A stretch of 64,000 nt of DNA from Vibrio chagasii (GCF_002954585.1 NZ_MSCI01000001.1:620001-684000), one strand, 5' to 3'; numbered from the stretch's first letter, positions 45,192-56,152 are shown. Numbers and translations: made by a program. The notes: generated by a model not told the origin, from the letters alone.

Positions 45192-45824
45192 CTACTTAAT
45201 TTCACCATAGCGTTCTAAGTAAAGAACGGTTGCAGCTGTACGAGAAGGTACTTGCAGCTTTTTCAACAAGCTCTTCATATGTACCTTAACTGTCGATTCA
45301 GAAATGAACAAATGATCGGCGATCTGCTTATTACGGTAACCTTTCGCAACTTCTTGCAGGGTCTGCATTTCACGCTCAGTTAACTGGTCAAAGATATCAT
45401 TGCGACTCGCGGCATCATTTAAATAACGAGCAACTACGCTGCTATATGCATTGTCACCACCGTATGCTTGTTTGAGCAACTCAATAAGCTCATCAGGCTC
45501 AGTGTCTTTCAATAAGTAGCCATCAGCCCCCGCTTTTACGAGCGCTTCAATATCTGCTGGGCTATCAGATACCGTAAGAATAACGATGTTAGCACTAGAA
45601 CCATCAGTACGAAGGGCTTTCAATGTATCTAGACCAGACATGCCCTTCATGTTCAGATCAAGCAAGATCAAATCAGGTTCTTCTTCATGAGCAAGAGCAA
45701 CCGCTTCAGTGCCGTTACTTGCTTCTGCGATCACTTCGAATTCGTCTTCAAAGCTCAGTAATTGGCTTATACCTCTTCGCATCAATGGATGATCATCAAC
45801 CAGCATTACTTTACAAATCGTCAA
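45192..45824 (-). CDS. narP: Nitrate/nitrite response regulator NarP
   Basis: This 210-residue NarL/FixJ-family regulator has a receiver domain with the acidic pair VDDHP, the phospho-acceptor aspartate in DLILLDLNMKG and the lysine in LLKDTEP. The C-terminal LuxR-type helix-turn-helix reads LTEREMQTLQEVAKGYRNKQ and FISESTVKVHMKSLLKKLQV. It binds TACYNMT heptamers at nitrate-controlled promoters; candidates lie upstream of nirB. It overlaps narQ by 14 bases, and no narX or narL is present in this window. Confidence 0.93.
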   Translation of the reverse strand: MTICKVMLVDDHPLMRRGISQLLSFEDEFEVIAEASNGTEAVALAHEEEPDLILLDLNMKGMSGLDTLKALRTDGSSANIVILTVSDSPADIEALVKAGADGYLLKDTEPDELIELLKQAYGGDNAYSSVVARYLNDAASRNDIFDQLTEREMQTLQEVAKGYRNKQIADHLFISESTVKVHMKSLLKKLQVPSRTAATVLYLERYGEIK

Positions 45825-47535
45825 CTTTAACTTCCTTCAAACTTTTATATTTCAATATGACTGTACAGCCTTTACCTTGTGCCGCTTCAATCGTTAAGTC
45901 GCCATTCAGTCTTGCCGCACGCTCCTGCATAATGCTCATCCCATAGTGGTTCACCTTGGAACCACTTGAGTCAAAGCCATCGCCATTATCTTTTATCACG
46001 ACTAATACTTCACCGTCCTCATCAATACAGCATACATCTATCAAGTCAGCATTGGCGTGTTTTATTGCGTTTATTGTTGCTTCACGAATCAATTGAAGCA
46101 AGTGAACCTGACTGTGCGCATCAAGTTCGATAGATGAAAGATTGTTAGTGAGGTTAATCTTCGCATCTGTTCTTTCGCTGAGCTCTTCAAGCATGCTGCT
46201 TAAAGCATCTCCGAAATTACCCTCTTTTATCGTCAACCTAAAGGTTGTGAGCAACTCTCTTAATTGAGTATAGGCATCTACTATACCGTTGCCGATTTCC
46301 GACGCTATTTGTTCAGATTGCTCTCGATGCTGCTGTTCTGGCAATTTGCCAATCACGCGCTTCAACAAAGTCACTTGGATTTTCAAATACGACAGTGACT
46401 GAGCTAGCGAATCATGAAGCTCGCGGGCAATGGTTGCACGCTCTTCCATAATAATAAGCTGCTCAGCCTTCTTTTGAGCACGATTGTAGTAGATCGCTCT
46501 CGATAGTAGTTGAATGAAGCTTTCGATCAGAGCTTTAGTTGAGTGCCCGTGGTGGTAAGAACAATACAAATAGCCGAGAATGAGCTCGTTATCGCCCAAC
46601 TTCATTTCAAATTTTTCGTAATCTTGGCTTGGATCGTAACCTTCATCCAGAATCAACGGTCGACCCGAGTTGTCTACGATCTCTAATCGCAAAGATTCGA
46701 TACCCTCTAAACTCACAAGGTTCTGCAATATCGCCCTAAAGTTTTCAGGTGTAATACGCGCAACCGTAAGCTCTTGTGATGAATTATAAAGTGCCTGCAG
46801 CGACTGGTTAGCGTTTAGCAGCTCAATCGTCTTCGCATCCACCACATCTTCAAGGTTTCGATAAAGCACACCTAAATCTTTGGCCATCGAGTTGAAGGTT
46901 TTGGTCAAAATGCCCATTTCGTTGTTACTGGTCACCTTGAGCTCTACCTCGAAGTCGCTGTTTTTGATTCTTTGGCTCGCACCGACAAGAGCATGTAGCG
47001 GTTTAACAACCTGTTTACGTACAAAATGAACAACAAAAAGAGATATGACGAGAATTCCGCCTAAACCGATACCACCAGCCCATGCCAGTTTTATCAACTT
47101 ATCTTCTGAGAACTCTTGCAGTTTAAAAACGAAGCCATCTATTTCAACCACGAAATTCTCAACCAGTACGAGATAGTGTTTTCTGTCCGCACTATTCAGT
47201 ACGCGTTTCAACTCATGCCAACGGCCAATAATTAGGTAGTAGTCTTCTGTGATATCCGTCGGTACATCCCAACTCACCAACCTAGTCATCGATGGCGAAT
47301 AAAGTGAACGTTCAAACTCGCGGATGTGGGAGCCGAAATCAGCAGATTCTATTTGAATATCATGAGCTAACCGATAGCTTTGCATACGCATTGAGCCGGC
47401 CACGTTGACGGCTTCCGCATCGTTCAGGCTTGAAGCTAAAGTAAAGATAGCAAAACCTGTAGTAGCAACGGACAACAGCAATATCCAGAGTAAAGATTTT
47501 GCTATTGTACTCGTCACTGATGAGGTTGGTCTCAT
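45811..47535 (-). CDS. narQ: Nitrate/nitrite sensor histidine kinase NarQ
   Basis: This membrane sensor kinase of about 574 residues has membrane segment 1, then the periplasmic nitrate-binding P-box (GSMRMQSYRLAHDI, about residues 45-58), membrane segment 2 near 150-170 and HAMP. A GAF-like/cysteine-free central region follows, then HisKA_3 (ERATIARELHDSLAQSLSYL, phospho-acceptor His) and HATPase (REATINAIKHANA, DNGDGFD, HYGMSIMQERAARLNG). I set the start at 47535 (MRPTSSV) because AAGGAGC lies eight bases upstream; the longer frame to 47595 has no such site. It phosphorylates NarP. Confidence 0.92.
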   Translation of the reverse strand: MRPTSSVTSTIAKSLLWILLLSVATTGFAIFTLASSLNDAEAVNVAGSMRMQSYRLAHDIQIESADFGSHIREFERSLYSPSMTRLVSWDVPTDITEDYYLIIGRWHELKRVLNSADRKHYLVLVENFVVEIDGFVFKLQEFSEDKLIKLAWAGGIGLGGILVISLFVVHFVRKQVVKPLHALVGASQRIKNSDFEVELKVTSNNEMGILTKTFNSMAKDLGVLYRNLEDVVDAKTIELLNANQSLQALYNSSQELTVARITPENFRAILQNLVSLEGIESLRLEIVDNSGRPLILDEGYDPSQDYEKFEMKLGDNELILGYLYCSYHHGHSTKALIESFIQLLSRAIYYNRAQKKAEQLIIMEERATIARELHDSLAQSLSYLKIQVTLLKRVIGKLPEQQHREQSEQIASEIGNGIVDAYTQLRELLTTFRLTIKEGNFGDALSSMLEELSERTDAKINLTNNLSSIELDAHSQVHLLQLIREATINAIKHANADLIDVCCIDEDGEVLVVIKDNGDGFDSSGSKVNHYGMSIMQERAARLNGDLTIEAAQGKGCTVILKYKSLKEVKVDDL

Positions 47536-47640
47536 GCGCAAAAGCTCCTTCCTAATGAAAATGCCCATATACACCTCTATATTGTCACATATCAAAAACT
47601 ATAGCTCTATTCAGCATTGGCTCAATTGCCACTCAATTTC

Positions 47641-47654
47641 TTGATCTAAAACAA
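47641..47654 (+). promoter_or_regulatory. FNR-like site in the narQ-napF divergent region
   Basis: TTGAT-CTAA-AACAA matches TTGAT-N4-ATCAA at 9 of 10 positions. It lies 137 bases before napF, with a TATACA-like -10 at about 47687-47692, and 106 bases before narQ on the other side. It may activate either or both. Confidence 0.5.
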
Positions 47655-47790
47655 TACATCCCCCTAATTAACCCTTAGGTGGTATTTATACAATCATTTC
47701 TAAAACTACACTAATTGTAAGGGCTAATGAATAAATGTTAATGGATGCTAGGCGTGCATTCATATTATTAGAAATATTTGTGGGTATTGA

Positions 47791-48270
47791 GTGATAGATC
47801 TATCGAAACGTCGTCTATTTTTTCGACAAAAAGTTGACTCAAATCGTGTTCGTCTACCTTGGATTAAAAACCCAGAAAACTTTGAAACTGACTGTATTCG
47901 CTGCGGAAAATGCATCGAGAGTTGTGAGACTAAAATCATTACTATCGGTGATGGCGGGTTCCCCACTGTCGATTTCTCAATTGATGAATGTACGTTCTGC
48001 TATCAATGTGCAGATGTTTGTCCCGAATCCATTTTTAAGCCAAAGCAAGGAGAGCCTTGGCAAGCCAAAGCACATATCTCTGATAAGTGTTTAGCACAGC
48101 AAAATGTTGAATGCCGAAGCTGTGGAGACATGTGTGAACCTATGGCCATTCAGTTTCAACTTAGAGCAGGCAGCGTTGCTCTACCGAAAATCGAGTTAGA
48201 TGAATGTAGCGGTTGTGGAGCATGCGTAGCAGTTTGCCCTACTTCAGCCGTTCTTGTGAGTAATGAATAA
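47791..48270 (+). CDS. napF: Ferredoxin-type protein NapF
   Basis: This 159-residue cytoplasmic iron-sulfur protein helps in maturation of the periplasmic nitrate reductase. Cysteine clusters are visible: CIRCGKCIESC, CTFCYQCADVCPE, CRSCGDMC and CSGCGACVAVCPTS, giving several [4Fe-4S] sites. It starts at a GTG (47791) with a weak ribosome site; no better start is seen. First gene of napFDABC. Confidence 0.92.
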   Translation: MIDLSKRRLFFRQKVDSNRVRLPWIKNPENFETDCIRCGKCIESCETKIITIGDGGFPTVDFSIDECTFCYQCADVCPESIFKPKQGEPWQAKAHISDKCLAQQNVECRSCGDMCEPMAIQFQLRAGSVALPKIELDECSGCGACVAVCPTSAVLVSNE

Positions 48271-48292
48271 ATAGATATAACGAGAGCAATTT

Positions 48293-48598
48293 ATGGCACT
48301 AAATGAAGTGCATATATCAAGTCTAGTCGTGCATGTGAGCCCAGAGCATCTCAATGAGATCAAAGCAGAGATCGAGCAATTCGATAACGCTGAAATCTAC
48401 GGAGATAGCCCTGAAGGCAAAATCATCGTGGTCCTAGAAACCGAAAACCAAGGTTTTGTAACGGACACCATCGAAGCAATAAACAACATTAAGAACGTTT
48501 TAGGGACAGCTTTGGTTTATCACCAAATCGAGACTGGACTAGACGAAACGGATTTAGAAACTGGAAGCAACAATTCTCAACTCGAGGGTGAAGTATGA
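48293..48598 (+). CDS. napD: NapA maturation chaperone NapD
   Basis: This 101-residue chaperone binds the twin-arginine signal of NapA and delays export until the cofactor is in place. Conserved parts are [15 protein letters not shown] and the ferredoxin-fold strand KIIVVLET. Its stop overlaps the napA start by four bases (ATGA), which couples chaperone and client. Confidence 0.92.
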   Translation: MALNEVHISSLVVHVSPEHLNEIKAEIEQFDNAEIYGDSPEGKIIVVLETENQGFVTDTIEAINNIKNVLGTALVYHQIETGLDETDLETGSNNSQLEGEV

Positions 48599-51084
48599 AA
48601 ATGACAAGACGTGCGTTTGTGAAAGCAAACGCAGCTGCATCAGCGGCAGCCGTTGCAGGTGTAACACTACCAGCAGCAGCAACCAACCTGATTGCTAGCT
48701 CAGATCAAACAAAAATCACGTGGGATAAAGCGCCTTGTCGTTTTTGTGGTACGGGCTGTTCGGTACTAGTAGGTACTCAAAACGGCAAAGTGGTTGCGAC
48801 TCAAGGCGACCCAGAAGCACCTGTAAACAAAGGCCTTAATTGTATCAAAGGCTACTTCCTTTCGAAAATTATGTACGGTAAAGACCGTCTTGAGCAACCT
48901 CTTCTTCGTATGAAAGATGGTGAGTTCCATAAAGATGGTGATTTCGCGCCAGTATCTTGGGACAAAGCGTTCGACGTGATGGCTGAGAAATGGAAAGCAT
49001 CTCTTAAGAAGAACGGCCCAACAGGTGTTGGTATGTTCGGCTCTGGTCAGTGGACAGTTATGGAAGGCTACGCAGCCGTTAAGATGATGAAAGCGGGTTT
49101 CCGTTCAAACAACATCGATCCAAACGCTCGTCACTGTATGGCTTCTGCGGTGGGTGCATTTATGCGTACCTTTGGTATCGATGAACCAATGGGTTGTTAC
49201 GATGACTTTGAACACGCGGACGCATTTGTACTGTGGGGTTCAAACATGGCAGAAATGCACCCAGTACTATGGACTCGTATTACAGACCGTCGTCTAAGCC
49301 ACCCACACGTTCAAGTAAACGTACTGTCTACTTACTATCACCGCTCTTTTGAGCTTGCTGACACTGGTTACATCTTCAACCCTCAGTCTGACCTTGCGAT
49401 CGCTAACTTCATCGCAAACTACATCATTCAAAACGATGCGGTTAACTGGGACTTCGTAAACAAGCATACGCACTTCAAACAGGCAACAACTGACATCGGT
49501 TACGGCCTTCGTGATGACGATCCAATACAGAAAGCAGCAGCAAACCCTAACTCAGGTGCAATGACTGCAATCACTTTCGAGGAGTACAAAGCAGCGGTTG
49601 CAGAGTACACGGTAGAGAAAGCATCTGAAATGTCAGGCGTATCTGAAGAGAACCTGGTCAAGCTTGCTAAGCAATATGCGGATCCAAACATCAAAGTGAT
49701 GTCTCTATGGACAATGGGGATGAACCAACATACTCGTGGTGTATGGATGAACAGCCTTGTGTACAACATCCACCTTCTAACAGGTAAGATTTCTACTCCA
49801 GGTAACAGCCCATTCTCACTAACTGGCCAACCATCTGCTTGTGGTACAGCTCGTGAAGTAGGTACGTTCTCTCACCGTCTACCAGCAGATATGGTAGTTG
49901 CGAATCCTAAACACCGTAAGATTGCAGAGGAAATCTGGAAACTTCCGGAAGGTACTATCCCACCTAAGCCAGGCAAACACGCTGTTGCTCAAGACCGCGC
50001 ACTGAAAGACGGTACTATCAACGCTTACTGGGTAATGTGTAACAACAACATGCAAGCAGGTCCAAACATCAACACTGAACGTCTACCTGGTTACCGTCAC
50101 CCAGACAACTTCATCGTATGTTCTGACCCGTACCCAACAGCAACAGCGCAAGCCGCTGACCTTATCCTTCCAACAGCAATGTGGATCGAGAAAGAAGGAG
50201 CTTACGGTAACGCAGAACGTCGAACACAAGCTTGGTACCAACAAGTGAAAACTGTAGGTGAAGCTAAGTCTGACCTGTGGCAAATCATGGAGTTCTCTAA
50301 GCGCTTCACTATCGAAGAGGTTTGGGGCGAAGAGCTTCTAGCTAAAGCACCTGAACTACGTGGCAAAACCATGTACGACGTGCTTTACAAAAACGGCAAT
50401 GTTGATGCTTTCCCTCTCTCTGAAGCTCAAGAGCTCAACGACGACGCACAAGCACAAGGTTTCTACGTACAGAAAGGTCTATTCGAAGAATACGCAGCCT
50501 TCGGTCGCGGCCACGGTCACGATTTAGCACCATACGATCGCTACCACCAAGTTCGTGGTCTACGCTGGCCAGTTGTTGATGGTAAAGAAACTCAATGGCG
50601 CTTTAAAGAAGGTTCAGATCCATATGCGAAAGCAGGCTCTGGTTGGGATTTCTATGGTAAGCCAGACGGTAAAGCACTGATTATCAATGCTCCGTACGAA
50701 GCGCCACCAGAAGTGCCAAGCGAAGAGTACGATATGTGGCTATGTACAGGCCGTGTTCTTGAGCACTGGCACACCGGTACTATGACTCGTCGTGTGCCAG
50801 AACTTTACAAAGCTGTGCCAGATGCACTGTGTTACATGCACCCTGCTGATGCTAAAGCTCGTGGCCTACGCCGTGGTGATGAAGTTCTTATCGAAAACAA
50901 ACGTGGTGAAGTTCGTGTACGTGTTGAAACTCGCGGCCGTAACCGTCCACCACAAGGCTTGGTATTCGTACCGTTCTTTGATGCAAGAATTCTGATCAAC
51001 AAGTTGATCTTGGATGCAACGGATCCTCTGTCTAAACAGACGGACTACAAGAAGTGTCCAGTTAAGATCACTAAAGTTGCTTAA
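48595..51084 (+). CDS. napA: Periplasmic nitrate reductase catalytic subunit NapA
   Basis: This 829-residue molybdoenzyme reduces nitrate to nitrite in the periplasm. It has a twin-arginine signal ([19 protein letters not shown]), a [4Fe-4S] site CRFCGTGC (about residues 43-50) with a fourth cysteine in GLNCIKG, and a bis-MGD ligand cysteine in [13 protein letters not shown]. The C-terminal molybdopterin-binding domain includes [18 protein letters not shown]. The length is normal for the family. It depends on NapD for maturation, and NapB/NapC pass electrons to it. Confidence 0.97.
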   Translation: MKMTRRAFVKANAAASAAAVAGVTLPAAATNLIASSDQTKITWDKAPCRFCGTGCSVLVGTQNGKVVATQGDPEAPVNKGLNCIKGYFLSKIMYGKDRLEQPLLRMKDGEFHKDGDFAPVSWDKAFDVMAEKWKASLKKNGPTGVGMFGSGQWTVMEGYAAVKMMKAGFRSNNIDPNARHCMASAVGAFMRTFGIDEPMGCYDDFEHADAFVLWGSNMAEMHPVLWTRITDRRLSHPHVQVNVLSTYYHRSFELADTGYIFNPQSDLAIANFIANYIIQNDAVNWDFVNKHTHFKQATTDIGYGLRDDDPIQKAAANPNSGAMTAITFEEYKAAVAEYTVEKASEMSGVSEENLVKLAKQYADPNIKVMSLWTMGMNQHTRGVWMNSLVYNIHLLTGKISTPGNSPFSLTGQPSACGTAREVGTFSHRLPADMVVANPKHRKIAEEIWKLPEGTIPPKPGKHAVAQDRALKDGTINAYWVMCNNNMQAGPNINTERLPGYRHPDNFIVCSDPYPTATAQAADLILPTAMWIEKEGAYGNAERRTQAWYQQVKTVGEAKSDLWQIMEFSKRFTIEEVWGEELLAKAPELRGKTMYDVLYKNGNVDAFPLSEAQELNDDAQAQGFYVQKGLFEEYAAFGRGHGHDLAPYDRYHQVRGLRWPVVDGKETQWRFKEGSDPYAKAGSGWDFYGKPDGKALIINAPYEAPPEVPSEEYDMWLCTGRVLEHWHTGTMTRRVPELYKAVPDALCYMHPADAKARGLRRGDEVLIENKRGEVRVRVETRGRNRPPQGLVFVPFFDARILINKLILDATDPLSKQTDYKKCPVKITKVA

Positions 51085-51192
51085 GCCCTAGGCTTAGAGA
51101 AACGATCTTAAGCATTAATATTGCGGCTACTTTTTCACCATTTAGAGAAAGTAGTCCTCTCAAAGAATTAGCCTTTAGGCGGAGAAATTAAC

Positions 51193-51648
51193 ATGAAAAA
51201 ACTGATTACTGCCCTACTATCAGCCGGTCTTTTGTTAGCTGGCGTGGCTCAAGCTGAGCTGGATAACCCTGGCGGCATTGGTGGCGTAGAGTCTTTACGT
51301 GGTGCAAGTGAGCTTGAAGCAACGCGTGCAGCAGACGACTTCAAAAAGTACCCTCGCGACCAAGTACTTGAAAGCGATTACGTATACCAACCACCATTGA
51401 TACCACACAATATCCGTAACTACGAAGTGTCTCTAAACGCGAACAAATGTCTGTCTTGCCATAGCTGGAAAAATGCGAAAGAGATGGGTGCAACAAAAAT
51501 TAGTGTTACCCACTACATGAACCGTGAAGATGCAGTACTTGCTGACGTTTCACCTCGTCGTTACTTCTGTCTGCAGTGTCACGTTCCACAAGCTAGTGCG
51601 AAACCATTAGTAGAGAACGAATTCAAACCTGTTGACTCACTACGCTAA
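51193..51648 (+). CDS. napB: Periplasmic nitrate reductase diheme cytochrome NapB
   Basis: This 151-residue exported diheme c-type cytochrome has a signal peptide (cut near AQA) and two CxxCH sites (CLSCH and CLQCH). It passes electrons from NapC to NapA. It has a GGAG ribosome site. The 108-base gap after napA shows no terminator. Confidence 0.95.
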   Translation: MKKLITALLSAGLLLAGVAQAELDNPGGIGGVESLRGASELEATRAADDFKKYPRDQVLESDYVYQPPLIPHNIRNYEVSLNANKCLSCHSWKNAKEMGATKISVTHYMNREDAVLADVSPRRYFCLQCHVPQASAKPLVENEFKPVDSLR

Positions 51649-51677
51649 TCTTAGCCGTATTGTAGAGAGGCGATTAT

Positions 51678-52256
51678 ATGAAATTACTAAAAGCGTTTTG
51701 GAAAAGACTGACAACTCCTAGTAAAGCAGCCGTTGGCCTTGTACTTTTCTTGGGGTTCTCTGGCGGTCTTTTGTTCTGGGGTGCATTTAACACAGGTATG
51801 GAAGCAACCAACACAGAAGAATTCTGTTCTGGCTGTCACGCACCTATCGTTGAAGAGATCCAAGAGACAATTCACTACTCAAACCGTTCTGGTGTTCGTG
51901 CAATCTGTTCAGACTGTCACGTACCACATGAATGGACTGATAAAATTGTTCGTAAGGTTCAAGCATCAAAAGAGCTGTACGCTCACTTTATTGCTAAGAC
52001 GATTGACACGCCTGAGAAATTCAAAGAGCGCCGTCATCACTTAGCGGAACGAGAATGGGCTCGATTGAAGAAGAACGATTCGCTTGAGTGCCGTAACTGT
52101 CACCAGTTCGATTACATGGATTTCTCTGAACAGAGCCCTCGTAGTGCGAAACAACACTCAACAGCGCTGGCTTCTGGTGAGAAGACATGTGTAGACTGCC
52201 ACAAAGGTATCGCACATAAACTACCAGACATGCACGGTGTTGAAGGCTGGCAATAA
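51678..52256 (+). CDS. napC: Tetraheme quinol dehydrogenase NapC
   Basis: This 192-residue NapC/NirT-family protein has an N-terminal membrane anchor ([20 protein letters not shown]) and four heme sites (CSGCH, CSDCH, CRNCH, CVDCH). It oxidises menaquinol or ubiquinol in the inner membrane and reduces NapB. NapG and NapH are absent, so NapC is the only visible quinol route here. Confidence 0.96.
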   Translation: MKLLKAFWKRLTTPSKAAVGLVLFLGFSGGLLFWGAFNTGMEATNTEEFCSGCHAPIVEEIQETIHYSNRSGVRAICSDCHVPHEWTDKIVRKVQASKELYAHFIAKTIDTPEKFKERRHHLAEREWARLKKNDSLECRNCHQFDYMDFSEQSPRSAKQHSTALASGEKTCVDCHKGIAHKLPDMHGVEGWQ

Positions 52257-52267
52257 GGAGCAATTGA

Positions 52268-52405
52268 ATGAGTACTTTAGAAAGCGTGATTTGGCATATC
52301 CTAGGTTACAGTGCTATGCCATTTATCATTCTTACCGGCTTCGTAGGTGTTGCAGCCGTATCTCTTTGGATTTTATCTATGGGTAAAGACAAAGAAATCG
52401 ATTAA
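52268..52405 (+). CDS. 45-residue membrane protein at the end of the nap operon (TIGR02808-like)
   Basis: An ATG at 52268 follows an AAGGAG site 12 bases after the napC stop and encodes MSTLESVIWHILGYSAMPF, then one membrane helix (IILTGFVGVAAVSLWILSMG) and a charged end (KDKEID). The position and length fit the small protein family TIGR02808, which I recall from Vibrio nap loci. Its function is not known to me; as a single-span protein next to NapC it could act as a NapE-like accessory. Confidence 0.75.
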   Translation: MSTLESVIWHILGYSAMPFIILTGFVGVAAVSLWILSMGKDKEID

Positions 52406-52456
52406 GAATCGAATCATCTTTTCTCCTACTTTTGATACCTTAGAGAAGAGTTAAAG

Positions 52457-52488
52457 TTAAAAAGCCACTGAATTCAGTGGCTTTTTTA
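52457..52488. terminator. Bidirectional terminator between nap and pha operons
   Basis: An AAAAAGCCACTG stem around AATT with its reverse complement and T6. It is symmetrical, so it can end both the nap transcript and the convergent phaC transcript. Confidence 0.88.
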
Positions 52489-52533
52489 TTACCTGCGGTT
52501 CTGTTTTATTGTTGTAAAGTATCCATACGAACA

Positions 52534-54360
52534 CTAAGCGTCGCGTGGTTGGGCGCCTTTCTCTGTAACTTCTGTATCGCTCTTAGCTTTATCAACAATT
52601 GGAAGCACCTGTTTTACGTAATTACCTGGCGCTTGACCAATCACAGGATACAGCTCAGAACCTTGATTGAACGGTTCAACCCTTTCACCCGCTTCAAAGC
52701 CCTGTAGCCATTGATTCCAGTGTGTCCACCAAGAACCTTCATTGTGAGTTGCATTTGATAGCCACTCGTCAGCAGAATCATCTAAATTGTCGTTAAGCCA
52801 AAATCCATACTTTTTTTTGTCTGGATGGTTAACAATACCTGCGATATGTCCAGACTCGCCCAACACAAACGTCTTGTTACCACCCGTGTTCAGTGCACCG
52901 CGGTAAGTCCCCTGCCAAAGTGCAATGTGGTCGTCCTTAGTAGAGATGAAGTAACTAGGTATTTTGATCTTATTCAGGTCAATCCAGACACCGCCCACTT
53001 TCACGCCCTTATCTTGCACCAGTTTGTTTTCAAGGTACAACTCTCGTAGCAGGAAGTTATGACACTTAGCAGCTACATTGGTGCTATCACTGTTCCAATA
53101 GAGCAGGTCGAACTCCATTGGACTGCTGCCTTTTAGGTAATTGTCAATGTAGTAGTTCCAGTACAAGCTGTTTTCACGCAGCAGACTGAACGTCACACTC
53201 AACGATCTACCATCCATAAAGCCTTTAGCATCGTTCTGTTTTTCTATGGCGTTAATGATCGTTTCATTGATATAGGCGCCCACCTCCCCCGGCTGAGAGA
53301 AATCTAATAAAGTCGTAAAGAAGGTAGCGGTTTTAATGCGTTTCTTCATACGCTTAGCGGCATAGTAAGCGACTGTTGAAGCCAATACCGTGCCGCCAAT
53401 ACAGTAACCCGCAGCGTTGATCTGCTCTTTGCCTGTAATGTCTTCAATTGCGGTCACAGCTTTCGCGACACCTTCAGTCACATAGTCACCAAACTCTAAC
53501 TCTTTCTGTGCTTCACCAGGATTGCGCCAAGACATCATGAACACACTGTGCCCTTGTTCAAGCAACCAGCGCACCATCGAGTTCTTCTCACGAAGATCGA
53601 GAATGTAATACTTATTGATAAACGGCGGTACGATCAGCAATGGCGTAGCATTAACCTGAGGCGTTTTCGGGTAGTATTGAATCAGTTCAAACAATTCATT
53701 TTGGAAAACCACATCACCTTCCGTATTAGCAACATCGACTCCCAACCGGAAAGCATTATTGTTAGTCATGCGAATTTTCAGGATATCAGCGCTTGCTTCA
53801 ACATCTGCTTGCAGTTGCTCAAGCCCATCGATCAGGTTTTCACCATTTCGCTCAAGCGTCAGTTTCATCAGCTCTGGGTTTGTCGCAATAAAGTTGCTTG
53901 GAGAAAGTGCGTTGATCGCTTGACGTGAAAAGAACGCAACACGCTCTTTGGTTTTCTCATCAATGCCGTCAATTGAGTTTATGGTGTCGATATAGCTTTT
54001 GCTAAACAACAGATATGATTGCTTGATAAAACTATAAAACGGGTCGTTTTTCCACGCTTCATCAATAAAGCGTTTATCACTGCGATCTTCAGTAATGACA
54101 CTTTCTGTGTTACCCATCAATGCAGCGTTTTGCCAGATCTTGAGTTGTTGCTCCCACCATTGGGATTGTAACTGAAGTAATACAGCGGGTTGGTTAGCAG
54201 CTTGCTCGAAGATTTTCGATGCATCATCAAAATTCAATTCTTGCATCGCTTGGTTTAAGGGAGATTGCGCGGCTTCCTTGTTTTGTTCAAAGTTGTCCCA
54301 CCATTGCTGGTTTGTTTGTTGAAGTTTAACAAGGTAGTCCGAAAAGAAGTGTTGAAACAT
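52534..54360 (-). CDS. phaC: Class I poly(3-hydroxyalkanoate) synthase PhaC
   Basis: This 608-residue enzyme polymerises 3-hydroxyacyl-CoA into storage polyester on granules. The PhaC N-terminal domain is followed by an alpha/beta-hydrolase core with the lipase-like box GYCIGGT (catalytic cysteine, about residue 317), an aspartate in ISTKDDHIA and a histidine in GESGHIAGIVNHP. The length is right for class I synthases, which need no PhaE or PhaR. Last gene of phaBAPC. Confidence 0.95.
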   Translation of the reverse strand: MFQHFFSDYLVKLQQTNQQWWDNFEQNKEAAQSPLNQAMQELNFDDASKIFEQAANQPAVLLQLQSQWWEQQLKIWQNAALMGNTESVITEDRSDKRFIDEAWKNDPFYSFIKQSYLLFSKSYIDTINSIDGIDEKTKERVAFFSRQAINALSPSNFIATNPELMKLTLERNGENLIDGLEQLQADVEASADILKIRMTNNNAFRLGVDVANTEGDVVFQNELFELIQYYPKTPQVNATPLLIVPPFINKYYILDLREKNSMVRWLLEQGHSVFMMSWRNPGEAQKELEFGDYVTEGVAKAVTAIEDITGKEQINAAGYCIGGTVLASTVAYYAAKRMKKRIKTATFFTTLLDFSQPGEVGAYINETIINAIEKQNDAKGFMDGRSLSVTFSLLRENSLYWNYYIDNYLKGSSPMEFDLLYWNSDSTNVAAKCHNFLLRELYLENKLVQDKGVKVGGVWIDLNKIKIPSYFISTKDDHIALWQGTYRGALNTGGNKTFVLGESGHIAGIVNHPDKKKYGFWLNDNLDDSADEWLSNATHNEGSWWTHWNQWLQGFEAGERVEPFNQGSELYPVIGQAPGNYVKQVLPIVDKAKSDTEVTEKGAQPRDA

Positions 54361-54435
54361 AACATGACTCCAATAATCGGAAAATCGCCACCGAGCCTCA
54401 CAGTAAACACTGTACTAACTCGATGGCGATTGAAT

Positions 54436-54783
54436 TTATGCAGGTGTAACTGTTTTCAAGTTTTCAGTTGTTAGTGTTTCAACGTCTTCTTTGAACTCTT
54501 TCGCTACCGCTTGCAGCTTTGCGCTGTCGCTCATCATCTGTTGAGACAGTTGAGTTAACGCTGCTAGCTGCTGGCTGTTGAATGCAGTAAGGCTGTTCAC
54601 ATCTTTAATTTCACTTACCGCTTTCATTTGAGCAAGACCCATATCCGTATAAGTCTTCATCGCATTCACTTGCAATTCCGTCATGGTTTGAACGTTCTTT
54701 GCAACTAACTTGTTGAACTTAAAGTACGGTTCAAATTGCTTTTCAGTTTGGTCAGTAATTGTTTTGAAAATATCCGTGTACAT
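54436..54783 (-). CDS. phaP: Phasin (granule-associated protein)
   Basis: This 115-residue helical, amphipathic protein fits the phasin_2 family: YFKFNKLVAKNVQTMTELQV, then a helix-rich stretch (LTQLSQQMMSDSAKLQAVAK). Phasins coat polyhydroxyalkanoate granules and limit their size. It lies between phaA and phaC. Confidence 0.9.
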   Translation of the reverse strand: MYTDIFKTITDQTEKQFEPYFKFNKLVAKNVQTMTELQVNAMKTYTDMGLAQMKAVSEIKDVNSLTAFNSQQLAALTQLSQQMMSDSAKLQAVAKEFKEDVETLTTENLKTVTPA

Positions 54784-54915
54784 AAGTAACTCCTGATGAA
54801 TACATAGTGTAGTAAATTAGTATTTGTATCGTTTCAGCTAAGGTGTGATGGTTTGTTAGCGCACCTCGTAGACTGCAGCGATAAATTGTTTAGCTTGCCA
54901 ACGCTACATCCGGCG

Positions 54916-56130
54916 TTAACCTTCAATACCCTTAAGCAGAACAGCGGTTCCCATTCCCCCACCGACGCAAAGTGAAGCAACGCCATAACTGGTCTTTTGC
55001 TCAAGCATTTCGTGGATGAGTGAGACAATGATTCGATTGCCCGACGCACCTAGAGGATGCCCTAGCGCAATCGCGCCACCATTGACATTCACTTTTGGTT
55101 TAAAGGCTTCGAGAGGTAGATCGTGTTGCTCTGATAGCTGATACATCACACCTAACGCTTGAGCCGCAAACGCTTCGTTTAATTCAAACAGATCAACTTG
55201 TTCGAGTGTTAAGCCAGCCTTATCCAGCGCTTTAGATACAGCCTCTACTGGGCCCAATCCCATGATCTTTGGGTCTAATCCTGACTGTGCGTAGCTTGTT
55301 AGCTCTACCAGCGGTGTTAGGCCGTATTTTGTTACAGCACTCTCTGATGCCAATATGATTGCACTCGCACCGTCATTAATACCTGAAGCGTTGCCCGCCG
55401 TTACAGTACCTTCACGGTCGAAGGCTGGGCGAAGCTTTTGCAAACCTTCGAATGTTGCATCCGCTTTCGGGTATTCATCGGTATCAAAGGTGACGGTCTG
55501 TCTGCGCTGTTTCACTTCAACAGGCACAATTTGCTCAGCAAACTTACCCGCTTCGATCGCAGCTACCGCTTTTTGTTGGCTTTCTAGCGCGTAGTTATCT
55601 TGAGCAAGACGCGAGATATTCAATGCATTCGCAATGTTCTCTGCTGTCATACCCATGTGGTAATGATTGAACGCATCCGTCAGGCCATCGCCAACAAGCA
55701 GATCTTTCATCGAAATGTCACCCATCTTGTGACCGTTACGAATACTTGGCGGAACCACGAAAGGGATTTGAGACATTACCTCCACGCCTGCAGCAACCAC
55801 GATTTCTGCATCTTGGGCTTTAATATGAGCTGCAGCGTCCATGACTGATTTCATACCACTACCGCAGATCATGTTAACGCCGTAAGCTGGAGTCTCTTCA
55901 GGTAGCCCAGCGTAGATAGAAGCCTGACGTGCAACCCCCATACCTTGCCCTGCTGAGATCACGTTACCTACGATCACTTCATCAATCACATCTAGGGGAA
56001 GATCTACTGAATCAAGAGCACCTTTAATTGCTACTCCAGCCAGCTCACCCGCACTAACGTTTTTTAATGAACCCGTGAATGAACCAATTGGTGTGCGTTT
56101 CGCTGCAACAATAAATACTTTTTCCATCAT
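54916..56130 (-). CDS. phaA: Acetyl-CoA C-acetyltransferase (beta-ketothiolase)
   Basis: This 404-residue thiolase condenses two acetyl-CoA to acetoacetyl-CoA, the first step of PHB synthesis. The acyl-accepting cysteine is in [15 protein letters not shown] (about residue 90); the C-terminal catalytic motifs are [17 protein letters not shown] and [11 protein letters not shown]. The tandem ATGs (56130 and 56127) follow an AGGAA site. It begins 22 bases after the phaB stop. Confidence 0.94.
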   Translation of the reverse strand: MMEKVFIVAAKRTPIGSFTGSLKNVSAGELAGVAIKGALDSVDLPLDVIDEVIVGNVISAGQGMGVARQASIYAGLPEETPAYGVNMICGSGMKSVMDAAAHIKAQDAEIVVAAGVEVMSQIPFVVPPSIRNGHKMGDISMKDLLVGDGLTDAFNHYHMGMTAENIANALNISRLAQDNYALESQQKAVAAIEAGKFAEQIVPVEVKQRRQTVTFDTDEYPKADATFEGLQKLRPAFDREGTVTAGNASGINDGASAIILASESAVTKYGLTPLVELTSYAQSGLDPKIMGLGPVEAVSKALDKAGLTLEQVDLFELNEAFAAQALGVMYQLSEQHDLPLEAFKPKVNVNGGAIALGHPLGASGNRIIVSLIHEMLEQKTSYGVASLCVGGGMGTAVLLKGIEG

Positions 56131-56152
56131 TCAATTCCTGTAAGTTTCGCCA

